Positions 8,501-17,312 of a stretch of 46,132 nt of DNA are shown here, one piece after another; within the stretch, counting starts at the first letter, position 1; every line of letters starts with the position of its first letter. A program made the position numbers and the translations under genes. The notes below the pieces were generated by a model. That model worked only from the letters and a program-made list of their open reading frames with translations. It ran no database searches and was not told the origin of the DNA. Origin of the DNA: Galbibacter kalidii (GTDB lineage Bacteria; Bacteroidota; Bacteroidia; Flavobacteriales; Flavobacteriaceae); NCBI RefSeq assembly GCF_026241135.1, contig NZ_JAPFGA010000003.1, forward strand, positions 284,956 through 331,087, in the 5' to 3' direction.

Positions 8501-9870
8501 ACTTCACTTTCCAATATTCCATCATTATTGATATCAGTACTTGTGTATGTTCGTTTTAGGACTGTTTGCCCTAATAAATTTGCGAATTCCTCAACCGTAT
8601 TGTTCTTTCCTGAAGTCCAGTTTTCATTTTTTACTACCTTTTTATATAATTCACCGGGACTATAATATGAACCTTGTACCAGACTAGGCAATTGAGTGTT
8701 ATTATTGACAAAATCCACCTCAAAGAGCCTTACTTCCTGTAAATCATTTACCTTATACTCATATTTTTCCGTGTGATCTGTATTACTACTTTTATTGACA
8801 ACCCAAGCAGCTCCAGGAGCCCCTTTTTCTTTTACTCGATTAAGTGGAGAGGATTCAAAGTAGGTCTCTGTATATGGGTTAAGTGTATTTTCATACTTTT
8901 GAGAGTTATAAAAGCCCTCAACACCGCTAATAGGATCATTAAATATTTTACCACCATTAGTACTGGTAGCATAAGGCAAATATTCTAGAGATTGTCTTCC
9001 CAAATTATCATAAACAATAGGGGTAATGATATCTTCATGATTACCACCAGCTCTAATGGATATATTTTGTTTTGGCCTTCCAAGCCCATCAAAATATGAT
9101 ACATTTTCAATCATTTCATCATCACCAAGTTCAGAAATGTCTTGTGTCCGAACACGAGGTTTTCTAGTATAAACAAGATTATCATTGGCAAGACCATGTT
9201 TTACTGTATTATTATATGCATATTGAGTTATTTGTGAACCAATCGTGACACTTTGCCCCCCTATAGTGGTAGTACCCAAAATTGTTGTCCCTCTTGTTGC
9301 ACTTGTTGTATTAGGATCACATGTAACTGAAATAGAGGTGCCTGTTTGCGAAATATTTATCCATGATGGTACAGGCTGATTATCATATGTTCTAAAATTA
9401 AAATATGCAGAACTTGCACTACAATCAGAAAATGTTAATGGGAAATTCTTTGTCTCACCAAGACGGTCAAAATTCCCTCCACTAAAACCAGTTATACTGC
9501 ACGAAGCTGGTGGGGAAGTTGGCTCAGTCCCTTGCTTTACTTTAAAACCGTTGACATAGCTTCCATTTGCCTTCACAGGGATACTGATTTCTCGGTACCC
9601 ACTGGAAAAACTTTGACAAGTAACTTGTATTGTATAGTTAGATATATTTACCGTTAGCCATGTGGGAACGTTCCCGACACTAATAGTTGGGCTATAACAA
9701 CCAGAAGGGAGACTTATGGTCGTTGTTTGGTATCCGCCACTTAATGAGAAGTTCAATTCACTTTTGCTTAGTGATAAACCATAACAACTCTGAGCTTGTA
9801 TTGTTGTTAACCCAGAAAAGCCTATAAAAACAAGTGTTATATATATTGATTTTAGCAAATAATTTTTCAT
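5563..9870 (-). CDS. Rhs/YD-repeat polymorphic toxin A with BACON and DUF6443 domains
   Basis: 1435 residues. Signal peptide MKNYLLKSIYITLVFIGF to about residue 27; BACON-like beta-sandwich (30-115, VPTWLTVNISNYTIQV); second BACON-like module (124-216, VPSWINISQTGTSISV); DUF6443 from about 228 (YFDGLGRPKQNISIRAGG); then YD repeats such as YDALNRITDG, YDANGNMTSD and YNHLNLPTRVEFG; Rhs core end YYPFGLEHKGYNGG...DPTIGRFWQLDPLAQDYAYN. The core normally forms a shell that holds the tip. From about residue 1208 comes a non-conserved, Asn-rich 228-residue tip that I cannot assign. It follows the SpvB-like gene by 5 bases and precedes a lipoprotein by 4. Compared with rhs B it lacks the calcium-binding repeat array, and its core DNA is visibly more AT-rich. 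Confidence 0.9.
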   Translation of the reverse strand: MKNYLLKSIYITLVFIGFSGLTTIQAQSCYGLSLSKSELNFSLSGGYQTTTISLPSGCYSPTISVGNVPTWLTVNISNYTIQVTCQSFSSGYREISIPVKANGSYVNGFKVKQGTEPTSPPASCSITGFSGGNFDRLGETKNFPLTFSDCSASSAYFNFRTYDNQPVPSWINISQTGTSISVTCDPNTTSATRGTTILGTTTIGGQSVTIGSQITQYAYNNTVKHGLANDNLVYTRKPRVRTQDISELGDDEMIENVSYFDGLGRPKQNISIRAGGNHEDIITPIVYDNLGRQSLEYLPYATSTNGGKIFNDPISGVEGFYNSQKYENTLNPYTETYFESSPLNRVKEKGAPGAAWVVNKSSNTDHTEKYEYKVNDLQEVRLFEVDFVNNNTQLPSLVQGSYYSPGELYKKVVKNENWTSGKNNTVEEFANLLGQTVLKRTYTSTDINNDGILESEVKHDTYYVYDVYGNLTYMIPPKVNTADGISQTELNELCYQYRYDEKNRIIAKKIPGKGDSNNWEEIVYNGNDQPILTRDPKLKEENKWLFTLYDAFGRVAYTGIDSGNSTSRSVLQSAADATTKQVVTKSNTAQTYANTTVYYSKDAYPRSFDEVHTINYYDDYTFDRAGLSVPTGSIFGQVIAANVKGLATGTKVRVLGVSSAKWITTITAYDTKGRAVYVASKNEYLNTINIVKTKYDFSGNILKTRTIHTKGSKTIVTVDAYEYDHQNRQKKHYQCVGDSSLSNNCPNSSIDDEKTITGAKSSTMNVVAGKSITLGNTFHFIAGSGKSFSAKIKHNGELIAQNHYDELGQLDYKKVGGKDNNELQIVNYTYNIRGWLKGVNNVDNIGNDLFAFQLHYNTPTHNSADALFNGNISQVNWKTQSDNSSKFWYIYHYDALNRITDGQFAGGGWWDRYSVSDISYDKNGNINTLTRRGHKVEDPVASNESHFGIMDKLTYSYNIGNKLLKVVDNVSIDQFGFKDDAVNTMADTANDYVYDANGNMTSDENKGITGIAYNHLNLPTRVEFGNDRIDYIYGADGTKQKKKVIKGGAVTKITDYLGNYVYENNELKQGTHSEGYFEPKSGGGYQYVYKYIDIWGNHRVTYADDNGDGVVGTSEIRREQNYYPFGLEHKGYNGGIYGVKNNLKTFQGQEFTEDLELNTHEWKYRYSDPTIGRFWQLDPLAQDYAYNSTYAFQENKIGMGRELEGAEILRNNTGWFKIELMFGANNNVSLRNNNVPSVFKNNYNQPLFSAASVGLNGSGLNNNTSEPTILPSNDLPNIPEWTMGGYDNVVSDELGYGYQIHNRNRTGGKIEGLLFLFNLYDTYDNKVPIWKAYDQLKSNLTGFDKAIGLVNNSSLNESVKFKFDVINFVYDGSLPIGDVNKYGIEMPSINQFEVLEAGMKILNDNGLSISKETYNLYQFYNKWYDYSDRNTIIKD

Positions 9871-9875
9871 TGGTC

Positions 9876-12737
9876 TTAGTTTTTGTAGTGGTAATAATTA
9901 TCAGATAGTATATTAAGGTTCTTATCTTTAATCTGCTTCACACGATTAAAGTCATCATATTCAAAATAAGTCGTATTACCTTTTGGATCTGTTGTACTGG
10001 TCATCCCAATTAAAGGTCTGTAAGTATAGGTAGTGACCAAAGTGTTTTTCATGGAAGAATGCGTTCTCAATTTATTCAATTCGTCTCTCATTGCCGTATC
10101 ACTTGTCAAAGTACTGTTAATAACATTCATGTTTAATCCAATCGTACCATGATAAATCTGAGAATAGTCTGCATTTTCAATTTTTGCTACAGGATATTTA
10201 TCTCCATAACCCCATATTACAGTTACAGGGACACCATCTCCTTTATGGTATTGGATAATGTTTCCATCCATATTGTACTTATCAATAGTTAAATTGAAAT
10301 ATTGTTTATCGCCTTTTGTGTATTCAACCGTTTTAAGTAGGGGAGCATTTCCTGTATTCATATAATTTGCCGTATTATATTCAAAGATGTTTTCTTCAAT
10401 GAAGATGTCAGAATTACTATAATGTGTTTCCTTAATTACAGGATTTGCAATCATATTTTTATTTACTAACACATTATTAATCGTGGAGCTAATATCAAAA
10501 GGATACTTAAGTACTTTTCTCTTTAATTCAGAATTTTCTGTACTTAGGGTTTCCTCAGTCACTAAAGTTGGATGATTGTTAGAGTATTTGTAATTTATTT
10601 TTTTTGTAACAAAATCACTTCCATTATAAGTTTTCTCGATAGATTCTATTAGTTGGTAATTTTTATTGCTCTCTGTGTATTTTCCAATATTAAATGTTAA
10701 ATAAACAGCATAATAACCAGGTTGAGCATATACCATATTTATAAGTGTGTAAAACCTCAATCCCTTAGTTGACAAACTATTATTGCTACTTTCTTCATAA
10801 TTGTTAGTAAGTTTATAAACTTCTATACCATTTGCATCCTTAATACTTTTTTCTAGTAATTTACTCCGCTGATAAGAATTATTAATTGATGGAGGAGCAT
10901 ATGGGCTTTCATAAGGATTTATATTTTTCAATCTCTCAACACTATTATTATTTGTGGTTTCCTTAACTAATACTTGAAAATAATCTGAATTAATTCTTTG
11001 ATCTGGATTTGTAGTCAATGTTGTATACTTATTTATTTCTTTACTACCATCAGCTCGTATTTTTTTAACTTCTCCATATCCAATATGAGAACCATTAAGA
11101 TCAAATAATTCATTAAAAGAAGACGATCTTATAAAATATCCATCACAATATTCAATTACAGTTTGCCCTCCATTGTTTAAAGGGTAAGTCAATGTTTTTT
11201 CGGAATTATAATCGGGTGTAGTGTATTGAATACCGCTACTGTTTCCAGAGGAACCCATTGTGTAATTATAGTGAGTAATGGTATTACCGTTATTAGCATC
11301 ATTATTTTCAACAGAGCTTATTCTTAATCCCCCACTTACTTTATTGCCATTATTATAAAAACTATTTAATCCATAATTGAATTTCGTATAGCCTCCAGTT
11401 GGATAGATTATTTTTTTAAGAATACCGGCTTTAGCGCCAATTATGTCAGAAGTTCTATATTGATTTATCAATAACGGATTGCCCCTTGGTATAAGTTCTG
11501 TTTGGTTGTTTACATTGTAATATCCCCAATGGTCAATCTCCGATGATCCTCTTTTTGGTAGTCGAGTGCTATTATATTTAAATTGATATTTTTTTGTGAA
11601 ATTATGATCAGGGTAAAGCTCATCAATAAAGTCCAGTTTTAATCGTTTACAATCAGGTTCTGAGCAATTTTCTTTGGAAGGAAAATAGCTATACCCAAAG
11701 CGGATGGTTTTAATTGGATTATCATTATAATCGTAAAGCTTCAATTCTGAAATTCTTTTTGCAGCTATAAGATCCTGACGGCTTAAAGTTGATATCATTA
11801 TATACCCATAATCGGAACTTATTTTTTTTAAATAGCTACTAGTTATGGAAGCTTCAACTTTCGTTTTTGCAAAATATTCATGACTTTGGCCTGTCACTGT
11901 ACAATCTAAATCACTATACTCTTCAATCGTTGTATTAAATGAAACTTGATTTCCATGGTTATATTCATAATCGAATTTTTCACCCTTTGCGGTCGTTATA
12001 TTTGATAAATACCAACTTGATATGAAGGGATCTTTTATATCAGGATCTCCTCCATTATATATAGTGGTCACTTCCGATTCTTCCCTAGAATTGCTGGTCA
12101 CTCCAAATTTATATGTTGTCCCATTAGTGTCAATAACAACCCAATGGCTCCCCGTTCCATTCGGACCAAAACCTTCCGGAGGGATAATCTTAAAGTCCTG
12201 TTCTGGCATCATAACCACATTGCCATAGGCATCAAATGTAAAACGACCTGATTTTCCTAAAACATTAAAATAATATATATCAGGTTCTGAGTCATAAGAC
12301 CCTGTTCCAAATCCTGCTACATAAGTACTGCTTAGAGCACTAAATGGCTGATCTGTTATTATTTTACCAATTTCATTTGTTCCTATATAACCATACTCAT
12401 GATCATCAGGCTTTCCACGAACCACTCTTGTAATAACTCCTCCAGTATTTAATGTCCACCCAAGTCCTACATTACTCGCAATTTCATCAACCTTAATTCC
12501 TGCCGAATGGTAACTAAGGGTTATCGGTATATTTAAATCATTTCCTCTTAAACTCAAAACAGGTAATTTAATATCAGCTACCCCTGTATACATATCAACG
12601 GGGATTTTAGCATATTCTGCTAATGCACTTGCTTCAGGAGAAGGCGGAAAAATGTTTTCTACCCGCTCATTAAATTGGGCATTCACCACTATAGTACTTA
12701 CTAATAATCCTAATAAAATAATTTTTTTCAACATCAT
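9876..12737 (-). CDS. SpvB-like/YD-repeat secreted partner of Rhs A
   Basis: 953 residues with a signal peptide (MMLKKIILLGLLVSTIVVNA). The N-terminal part carries the SpvB/TcaC-like pattern IPVDMYTGVADIKLPVLSL, ITLSYHSAGIKVDEIASNVG and LGWTLNTGGVITR (about residues 45-105). The C-terminus returns to YD-repeat sequence (TYTYRPLIGMTSTTDPKGNT, YFEYDDFNRVKQIKD). In Bacteroidota this type is regularly encoded just before a DUF6443 Rhs protein, and the two together look like one split Rhs shell; a physical complex is inferred. Its ATG directly follows the TAA of the last fibre gene, and the paralogue at 38553-41384 has the same position and ending (SENKYHYKD versus SDNYYHYKN). Confidence 0.85.
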   Translation of the reverse strand: MMLKKIILLGLLVSTIVVNAQFNERVENIFPPSPEASALAEYAKIPVDMYTGVADIKLPVLSLRGNDLNIPITLSYHSAGIKVDEIASNVGLGWTLNTGGVITRVVRGKPDDHEYGYIGTNEIGKIITDQPFSALSSTYVAGFGTGSYDSEPDIYYFNVLGKSGRFTFDAYGNVVMMPEQDFKIIPPEGFGPNGTGSHWVVIDTNGTTYKFGVTSNSREESEVTTIYNGGDPDIKDPFISSWYLSNITTAKGEKFDYEYNHGNQVSFNTTIEEYSDLDCTVTGQSHEYFAKTKVEASITSSYLKKISSDYGYIMISTLSRQDLIAAKRISELKLYDYNDNPIKTIRFGYSYFPSKENCSEPDCKRLKLDFIDELYPDHNFTKKYQFKYNSTRLPKRGSSEIDHWGYYNVNNQTELIPRGNPLLINQYRTSDIIGAKAGILKKIIYPTGGYTKFNYGLNSFYNNGNKVSGGLRISSVENNDANNGNTITHYNYTMGSSGNSSGIQYTTPDYNSEKTLTYPLNNGGQTVIEYCDGYFIRSSSFNELFDLNGSHIGYGEVKKIRADGSKEINKYTTLTTNPDQRINSDYFQVLVKETTNNNSVERLKNINPYESPYAPPSINNSYQRSKLLEKSIKDANGIEVYKLTNNYEESSNNSLSTKGLRFYTLINMVYAQPGYYAVYLTFNIGKYTESNKNYQLIESIEKTYNGSDFVTKKINYKYSNNHPTLVTEETLSTENSELKRKVLKYPFDISSTINNVLVNKNMIANPVIKETHYSNSDIFIEENIFEYNTANYMNTGNAPLLKTVEYTKGDKQYFNLTIDKYNMDGNIIQYHKGDGVPVTVIWGYGDKYPVAKIENADYSQIYHGTIGLNMNVINSTLTSDTAMRDELNKLRTHSSMKNTLVTTYTYRPLIGMTSTTDPKGNTTYFEYDDFNRVKQIKDKNLNILSDNYYHYKN

Positions 12738-13676
12738 TTAATTTCTTATAATTAACTTTTCTAGATTATCTAATCTCAATTCCAACTCTTTATTCTTTTC
12801 TTTAAGCTTTTTAATTTCATTTTTCTGCTCTAGTCTTTTTGCATCAAGATTTTTGTTTATGCTTTGTTGCTGCATTATCTGTCTTTCCTGCTCAATAATA
12901 TAAAGCGTCAACTCCTCAATCTTCTGCAGCAGCTTAGCATCCATCTCTCCAAGGTAAACCCCGTTTTCTTCTACTTCTTTGGCAGAGGGGATATCTTTTA
13001 GGTGACCTTTTTCTTTAATATGCTGTTCTACTTCTTCGAGGGTTGGGAGATCATAATCTTTTTCGAAGACGAAGTCGCTCCAACCAACGACATCTACTTT
13101 TACTTCTTTAGCATGAACTTTACCGTTTACAGCCAATTTTGAATCAGGGTTCCATGTTCCTATCCCCACATTACCGGATATAAATGAAAAATTACCCGAC
13201 TTGGGAACATCTTCATAGGTTTCAGGGTTAGCTATAAGTGTCGTTGAAGAAGGAACATCTACAATCATTAACTGTTCTTTTGTCACAGACATTTCGATAG
13301 AAAGATGACCAAAACCACCACCTGAAGATTTAGCATACAATTCAAATACAGAAGGGGATATTTTTTTAAACTTAACCGCGTCATCCATTTGGGTTCCCAT
13401 TAAAGTATAATTCCAACGCCCATTTAAACTGGTTGGACCTTCCCTCATAATCAATTGCACTTTGGCCGTATATCCTCTTTCCTGAGTCCTTACAAAGTTT
13501 ATTTCGGCATTTACGTTTACTGAATTGTAGGTGCTATTATCTGTAAAGTCGAAAACAGCCAACTTATACCACTGGTTGGTGGATTCCTGACCTAAACGAA
13601 ATTTTCCTTCATAATGATCCTGTGCTGTTACATTTAACAAAAACAGAAATACAAAAGTTGAAATTATCCTTTTCAT
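12738..13676 (-). CDS. Fibre-like secreted protein A4
   Basis: 312 residues: signal peptide (MKRIISTFVFLFLLNVTA), a variable beta-rich head to about residue 170, then the shared tail of this family. The tail begins with NVGIGTWNPDSKLAVNGKV, continues with WSDFVFEKDYDLPTLEEVEQ, GHLKDIPSAKEVEENGVYLG and EMDAKLLQKIEELTLYIIEQ, and ends in a Lys/Glu-rich coiled coil (about 240-310). Such proteins are usually annotated tail-fibre-domain or hypothetical. The head resembles that of the next gene (13673-14587), with similar WYKLAVFDFTD and VQLIMREGP-type strands. The start overlaps the preceding gene's stop by 4 bases. Last of four tandem fibres before the SpvB-like gene. Confidence 0.8.
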   Translation of the reverse strand: MKRIISTFVFLFLLNVTAQDHYEGKFRLGQESTNQWYKLAVFDFTDNSTYNSVNVNAEINFVRTQERGYTAKVQLIMREGPTSLNGRWNYTLMGTQMDDAVKFKKISPSVFELYAKSSGGGFGHLSIEMSVTKEQLMIVDVPSSTTLIANPETYEDVPKSGNFSFISGNVGIGTWNPDSKLAVNGKVHAKEVKVDVVGWSDFVFEKDYDLPTLEEVEQHIKEKGHLKDIPSAKEVEENGVYLGEMDAKLLQKIEELTLYIIEQERQIMQQQSINKNLDAKRLEQKNEIKKLKEKNKELELRLDNLEKLIIRN

Positions 13677-14587
13677 TTTTCTATTGTATTTAAAAGTTGG
13701 TTGATTTGATCTTCGAGTTGGTCTATTCTTTTATTTTGTTTCTTTAGTTGTTTAATTTCACGTTGCTGTTCCAGTAATTTTTCTTCCTGCTTCTTTATTT
13801 TTTCCTCCTGTTCAATGGTGTAAAGTGTCAATTCTTCTATCTTTTGCAATAGTTTTGCATCCATCTCTCCTAAATAGATTCCGTTTTCTTCTACTTCTCT
13901 AGCACTTGGAATATCTTTAAGGTGGCCTTTTTCTTTGATGTGTTGTTCAACTTCTTTAAGAGTTGGAAGGTTATAGTCATTATCAAAAACGAAATCGCTC
14001 CAGCCAGAGGCTTGGATCTTTACCTCGCGGGCTCCTATGGAGCCTTCTACGGCTAGTTTATGAGGGCCTGTAGATGTAGTGCCTAGCCCCAGATTCCCAT
14101 TATATGCAAGATAAAAGTCATCCTCACTAAAATTGACCCTGCCAAATTTTGCTTGTGTAATGATCTCTCCCCCACCTGTCGGCAGTGTGCCTTCTATTAT
14201 TGCTCCGGAATTCCAAGCAGATTGATCATGAAGGACCTTTAAGTGTAAGATCTGGGTCGTGAAATTAATTTCCAAATAAGCATAAGTCCCGTCGAAAGTA
14301 ATCCGGGCATCAGACCAATATCCATTTCTGCTAACAGAAACGATATTCAAGCCGCCATAATTAGACCAACCCTTAAACCAACTTATTTTAGCGACATGAG
14401 GGGCATTTGCTCCGCCTGTTGTCAATAAGGTAAGTTCGTTGTAACCTCGGCCATAAGCTCCATTTAATAAAGCAACCCGCTTCCATCCGGCATCGTCTAC
14501 GGTAACAGTTTTTACTGTTTGATTTTGTGAATGTCCTAACTGTACCACAATACATAAAAGGAGTAATAATGAAAAGGATTTTTTCAT
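13673..14587 (-). CDS. Fibre-like secreted protein A3
   Basis: 304 residues. Signal peptide MKKSFSLLLLLCIVVQLGHS; variable head (about 22-160, GWKRVALLNGAYGRGYNELT and NVVSVSRNGYWSDARI-type strands, with a Gly/Trp-rich look of a receptor-binding sandwich); then NLGLGTTSTGPHKLAVEGSI, GWSDFVFDNDYNLPTLKEVE, the GHLKDIPSAREVEENGIYLG segment and a Gln/Glu/Lys coiled coil. The GPHKLAVEGSIGAREVKIQA block is almost the same as in the operon B fibre 43346-44635, pointing to exchange or recent duplication between operons. Overlaps the A4 gene by 4 bases and is 2 bases from A2. Confidence 0.8.
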   Translation of the reverse strand: MKKSFSLLLLLCIVVQLGHSQNQTVKTVTVDDAGWKRVALLNGAYGRGYNELTLLTTGGANAPHVAKISWFKGWSNYGGLNIVSVSRNGYWSDARITFDGTYAYLEINFTTQILHLKVLHDQSAWNSGAIIEGTLPTGGGEIITQAKFGRVNFSEDDFYLAYNGNLGLGTTSTGPHKLAVEGSIGAREVKIQASGWSDFVFDNDYNLPTLKEVEQHIKEKGHLKDIPSAREVEENGIYLGEMDAKLLQKIEELTLYTIEQEEKIKKQEEKLLEQQREIKQLKKQNKRIDQLEDQINQLLNTIEK

Positions 14588-14589
14588 AC

Positions 14590-15351
14590 CTATTTTGTTT
14601 TTAGTTTTTCAATTTCTTCTCTTTGGGCTTTATTCTCCTTCTTTAATAATTCTATTTCTTTTTGCTGCTCAATGGTATAAAGTGTGAGTTCTTCAATTTT
14701 CTGAAGGAGTTTTGCATCCATCTCTCCAAGGTAAACCCCGTTTTCTTCTACTTCTTTGGCAGAAGGGATATTTTGTAAATGACCTTTTTCCAGAATATGC
14801 TGTTCGACTTCTTCAAGAGTTGGGAGTGTATAGTTATCTTCAAAAACGAAGTCGCTCCAGCTGGTCTCTACTTTGATTTCTTTAGCTCGGATTTTTCCGT
14901 TGACCGCCAGCTTCCAACTTCCAGGAGCCCTAGTTCCTATTCCAACATTCCCACCATCGAACCAAGTTGGATGGAAATTACTTGTTGAAAGCCTTATTCG
15001 CTTATCATAATTATCTATCCCTATGGCCTGATACATTTCCAAAGATGAGATTAGCTCTCCTGTGTTAGAGCCACCGGGTTTTAATTCTATCCTATTGTGT
15101 GCATACCTTCCTTTTGGAGTTCCCATTATTAAAGAATGCCTATTCCAATAAAAATGCGTTTTTCCCCAACCACTTTCATAGGCATCATTACTGTATAAAT
15201 AAAAATCCCCATTCACTTGAAGTTTTGCTATTGGATTCGTAGTACCAATCCCTACATTATCACTTGTAGTCAAAGAACTTCCGTTATCTGCCCACTGTGC
15301 GTGTGACTTCATCATAATGATTACCAATATGAAAAATAATATTCTTCTCAT
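14590..15351 (-). CDS. Fibre-like secreted protein A2
   Basis: 253 residues, the shortest fibre of operon A. Signal peptide MRRILFFILVIIMMKSHA; two NVGIGT motifs (about residues 32 and 136), the repeated beta-turn marking fibre shaft segments; conserved tail with WSDFVFEDNYTLPTLEEVEQ, GHLQNIPSAKEVEENGVYLG and EMDAKLLQKIEELTLYTIEQ; C-terminal coiled coil QQKEIELLKKENKAQREEIE. The tail after VNGKI is nearly identical to that of 15348-16529 and 41407-42234, while the head is unrelated. Overlaps the A1 gene by 4 bases. Confidence 0.8.
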   Translation of the reverse strand: MRRILFFILVIIMMKSHAQWADNGSSLTTSDNVGIGTTNPIAKLQVNGDFYLYSNDAYESGWGKTHFYWNRHSLIMGTPKGRYAHNRIELKPGGSNTGELISSLEMYQAIGIDNYDKRIRLSTSNFHPTWFDGGNVGIGTRAPGSWKLAVNGKIRAKEIKVETSWSDFVFEDNYTLPTLEEVEQHILEKGHLQNIPSAKEVEENGVYLGEMDAKLLQKIEELTLYTIEQQKEIELLKKENKAQREEIEKLKTK

Positions 15352-16529
15352 CTTTTACTTTTTTGTTCCTTTTTATTCGTTTTTAACTCCAATACTAATT
15401 CTTCCAGTTTTTCTATCCGCTTTTGTTGCTCTATGGTATAAAGCATTAACTCTTCGATCTTCTGCAACAGTTTAGCATCCATCTCTCCAAGGTAAACCCC
15501 ATTCTCTTCTACTTCTTTAGCGGAAGGGATATCTTTTAGGTGACCTTTTTCCAGAATATGCTGTTCGACTTCTTCAAGGGTTGGGAGTGTGTAGTTATCT
15601 TCAAAAACGAAATCGCTCCAACCGGTCTGTACTTTTATTTCTTTGGCTAGAATTTTTCCATTGACGGCCAACTTCCAATTCCCGGGATTTTTTGTGCCAA
15701 TCCCTATATTACTTTTAAAATAATTGTTGAAATCCCCTCCAAACCAAGCGGAGTTATGCGTAGCTCCAGTGTAACCATCATGTTCCACAAAAAACCGTAC
15801 TGCCTGTCCTTGACTTCTTACCTGAAAAATAGGATCCCCCGATGCCGTATTTTGAGCTAGTCTATATACCAATCCGGTAGCATTTTGTGTACCGTTACCC
15901 CTATGATTTACTGAAGAAGGAGCTTCCATGATGATATTCCGTTCTCCTGATGCATTATGGGTGGCCTTAAAAGCTCCGTTTACATCCAACTTTGCCGAAG
16001 GAGTTGTTGTTCCAACACCTATATTCCCCGAATTTACAATGGTAAATAAGTTGGTAGCATCAACATTTGTCCCTTGGGATATCGTCAACCTATTGTTCAA
16101 ATTATGGGCAATATGAAAAATTGAATTGCCATTATTGGGTCTGAAGGTTATGGACGGGGTGTCATTTTTATTAAACCTTACTGAATTGTTATTTGAACTC
16201 TTGACCTCCAACAATGCTCCCGGGGCTGCGGTTCCTATCCCTACCTTGTTATTGAATATCCCACCGTAAAAAGTGGGCGTAAGCCAACGCATATTGTTTG
16301 TGGAAAATATGGCTCCCCAGCCATCTTCGGGGGTATAGATACTCAACCCCCCTCCATCTCCATTAAATTCCGGGTATTCCGGGTGAAAGTTTGCATCGTA
16401 ATACACCAAACCGTCAGTGTTTCCATGGGTACTCCGCTCCGTGTTTTGATAATCTGTGTAGGGGACTTCTTGAGCAAGAAGAAAATAAGGTACGACAAAA
16501 AGTAATAGTAGTATAGGTAGTTTTTTCAT
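15348..16529 (-). CDS. Fibre-like secreted protein A1, first gene of operon A
   Basis: 393 residues. Signal peptide MKKLPILLLLFVVPYFLLA; long head with at least three VGIGT-type repeats (KVGIGTAAPGALLEVKSS, NIGVGTTTPSAKLDVNG, NIGIGTKNPGNWKLAVNGK), each a short beta turn preceding a strand, then the standard tail (GWSDFVFEDNYTLPTLEEVE, GHLKDIPSAKEVEENGVYLG, coiled coil to KKEQKSKR). It opens a run of seven tightly packed minus-strand genes ending with the immunity lipoprotein. Its start faces the pseudopilin gene across a 364-base divergent region. Confidence 0.8.
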   Translation of the reverse strand: MKKLPILLLLFVVPYFLLAQEVPYTDYQNTERSTHGNTDGLVYYDANFHPEYPEFNGDGGGLSIYTPEDGWGAIFSTNNMRWLTPTFYGGIFNNKVGIGTAAPGALLEVKSSNNNSVRFNKNDTPSITFRPNNGNSIFHIAHNLNNRLTISQGTNVDATNLFTIVNSGNIGVGTTTPSAKLDVNGAFKATHNASGERNIIMEAPSSVNHRGNGTQNATGLVYRLAQNTASGDPIFQVRSQGQAVRFFVEHDGYTGATHNSAWFGGDFNNYFKSNIGIGTKNPGNWKLAVNGKILAKEIKVQTGWSDFVFEDNYTLPTLEEVEQHILEKGHLKDIPSAKEVEENGVYLGEMDAKLLQKIEELMLYTIEQQKRIEKLEELVLELKTNKKEQKSKR

Positions 16530-16893
16530 TAAGATTAGTAGTTTGTTATTAGGTTAGGGAAATCATAGCGTTAACCGGAAGAGGCATAGAAATGCGAGCA
16601 ATCCCTGAAAAAGCAATAATTTGTCATTAAAAAAGGCATTATTCAATATTTTTTTATCTTGACCATATTGTCGGACAAGCTAATATTATTATATTGTGCC
16701 CTCTGTAGATCATAGTTTATAACTGAATCTGTTTTATGAAAGATTATCATTACTAATATATAGTATCCAATTAATTATTTTTAAGGTATTTACTCTGCTA
16801 ACTTATATGATTATTTGAACAAATCAAAATAAAATTAACATTTTTTTAGTATATACACCTATTATTTTCCTATTTTTACATAAAACCTACTCC
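16530..16893. promoter_or_regulatory. Divergent control region between toxin operon A and the secretion operon
   Basis: 364 bases, very AT-rich, with no gene seen. It must hold the promoters for the seven-gene minus-strand toxin operon and the six-gene plus-strand export operon. I cannot find an exact TAnnTTTG on either strand; the best plus-strand candidate is TATTTTTA about 20 bases before the pseudopilin ATG. Shared control of machine and cargo is possible from this arrangement but not shown. Confidence 0.45.
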
Positions 16894-17307
16894 ATGAAAA
16901 TAAAGAACAGCATAAAGAAAATCCCCGCTTTTAATTTGCAGGAAATGCTGATTGTTTTGGCCATTATAGGTATTCTTTTACTTATAGCACTTCCCAATCT
17001 TATGCCCTTGATCTCCAAGGCCAAGAGTGTGGAGGCCCAAACACAGTTGAAAGCCATTTACAATGCACAAACCACCTACAGGTACATGCATTCCAAATAC
17101 ACTAACGATTTAAACGAATTGGATTATGAGCCACCGGTAACGGTGAAAAACAATGGTAATGCCAACTATCAATACCAGATCATCGAGGCAGACAATGCCC
17201 TATTTAAAGCCCGTGCTGAAGCGATTACCGATTTTGACGGGGATGGGGTGTTCAATGTATGGGAAATCGACCAGTCGGGTAATCCAAAACAAATCGTAAA
17301 GGATTGA
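16894..17307 (+). CDS. gspG: Type II secretion/type IV pilus-like major pseudopilin (GspG-like)
   Basis: 137 residues with a class III (type IV pilin) signal: short basic leader MKIKNSIKKIPAF, then NLQEMLIVLAIIGILLLIAL with the Glu at +5, and PNLMPLISKAKSVEAQTQLK following as in GspG. The residue before cleavage is Phe-Asn rather than the usual Gly-Phe, so the processing site is unusual. After the hydrophobic helix it has the GspG-like layout with a Tyr-rich segment (AQTTYRYMHSKYTNDLNELD) and a C-terminal DFDGDGVFNVWEID, a DxDGDG calcium-binding loop typical of T2SS major pseudopilins. First gene of the plus-strand export operon; the next gene begins 5 bases after its stop. Confidence 0.85.
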   Translation: MKIKNSIKKIPAFNLQEMLIVLAIIGILLLIALPNLMPLISKAKSVEAQTQLKAIYNAQTTYRYMHSKYTNDLNELDYEPPVTVKNNGNANYQYQIIEADNALFKARAEAITDFDGDGVFNVWEIDQSGNPKQIVKD

Positions 17308-17312
17308 TATTA

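Noticed and set aside
5563-12737. Classical Tc toxin (TcA/TcB/TcC) complex
   Set aside because: The SpvB-like and Rhs proteins recall TcB/TcC, but no TcA-type injector is present and both proteins have Sec leaders and BACON domains.
12738-16529. Prophage tail-fibre region
   Set aside because: Only fibre-like proteins are present, each with a Sec signal peptide; no capsid, terminase, portal, tail-tube or lysis genes are seen.
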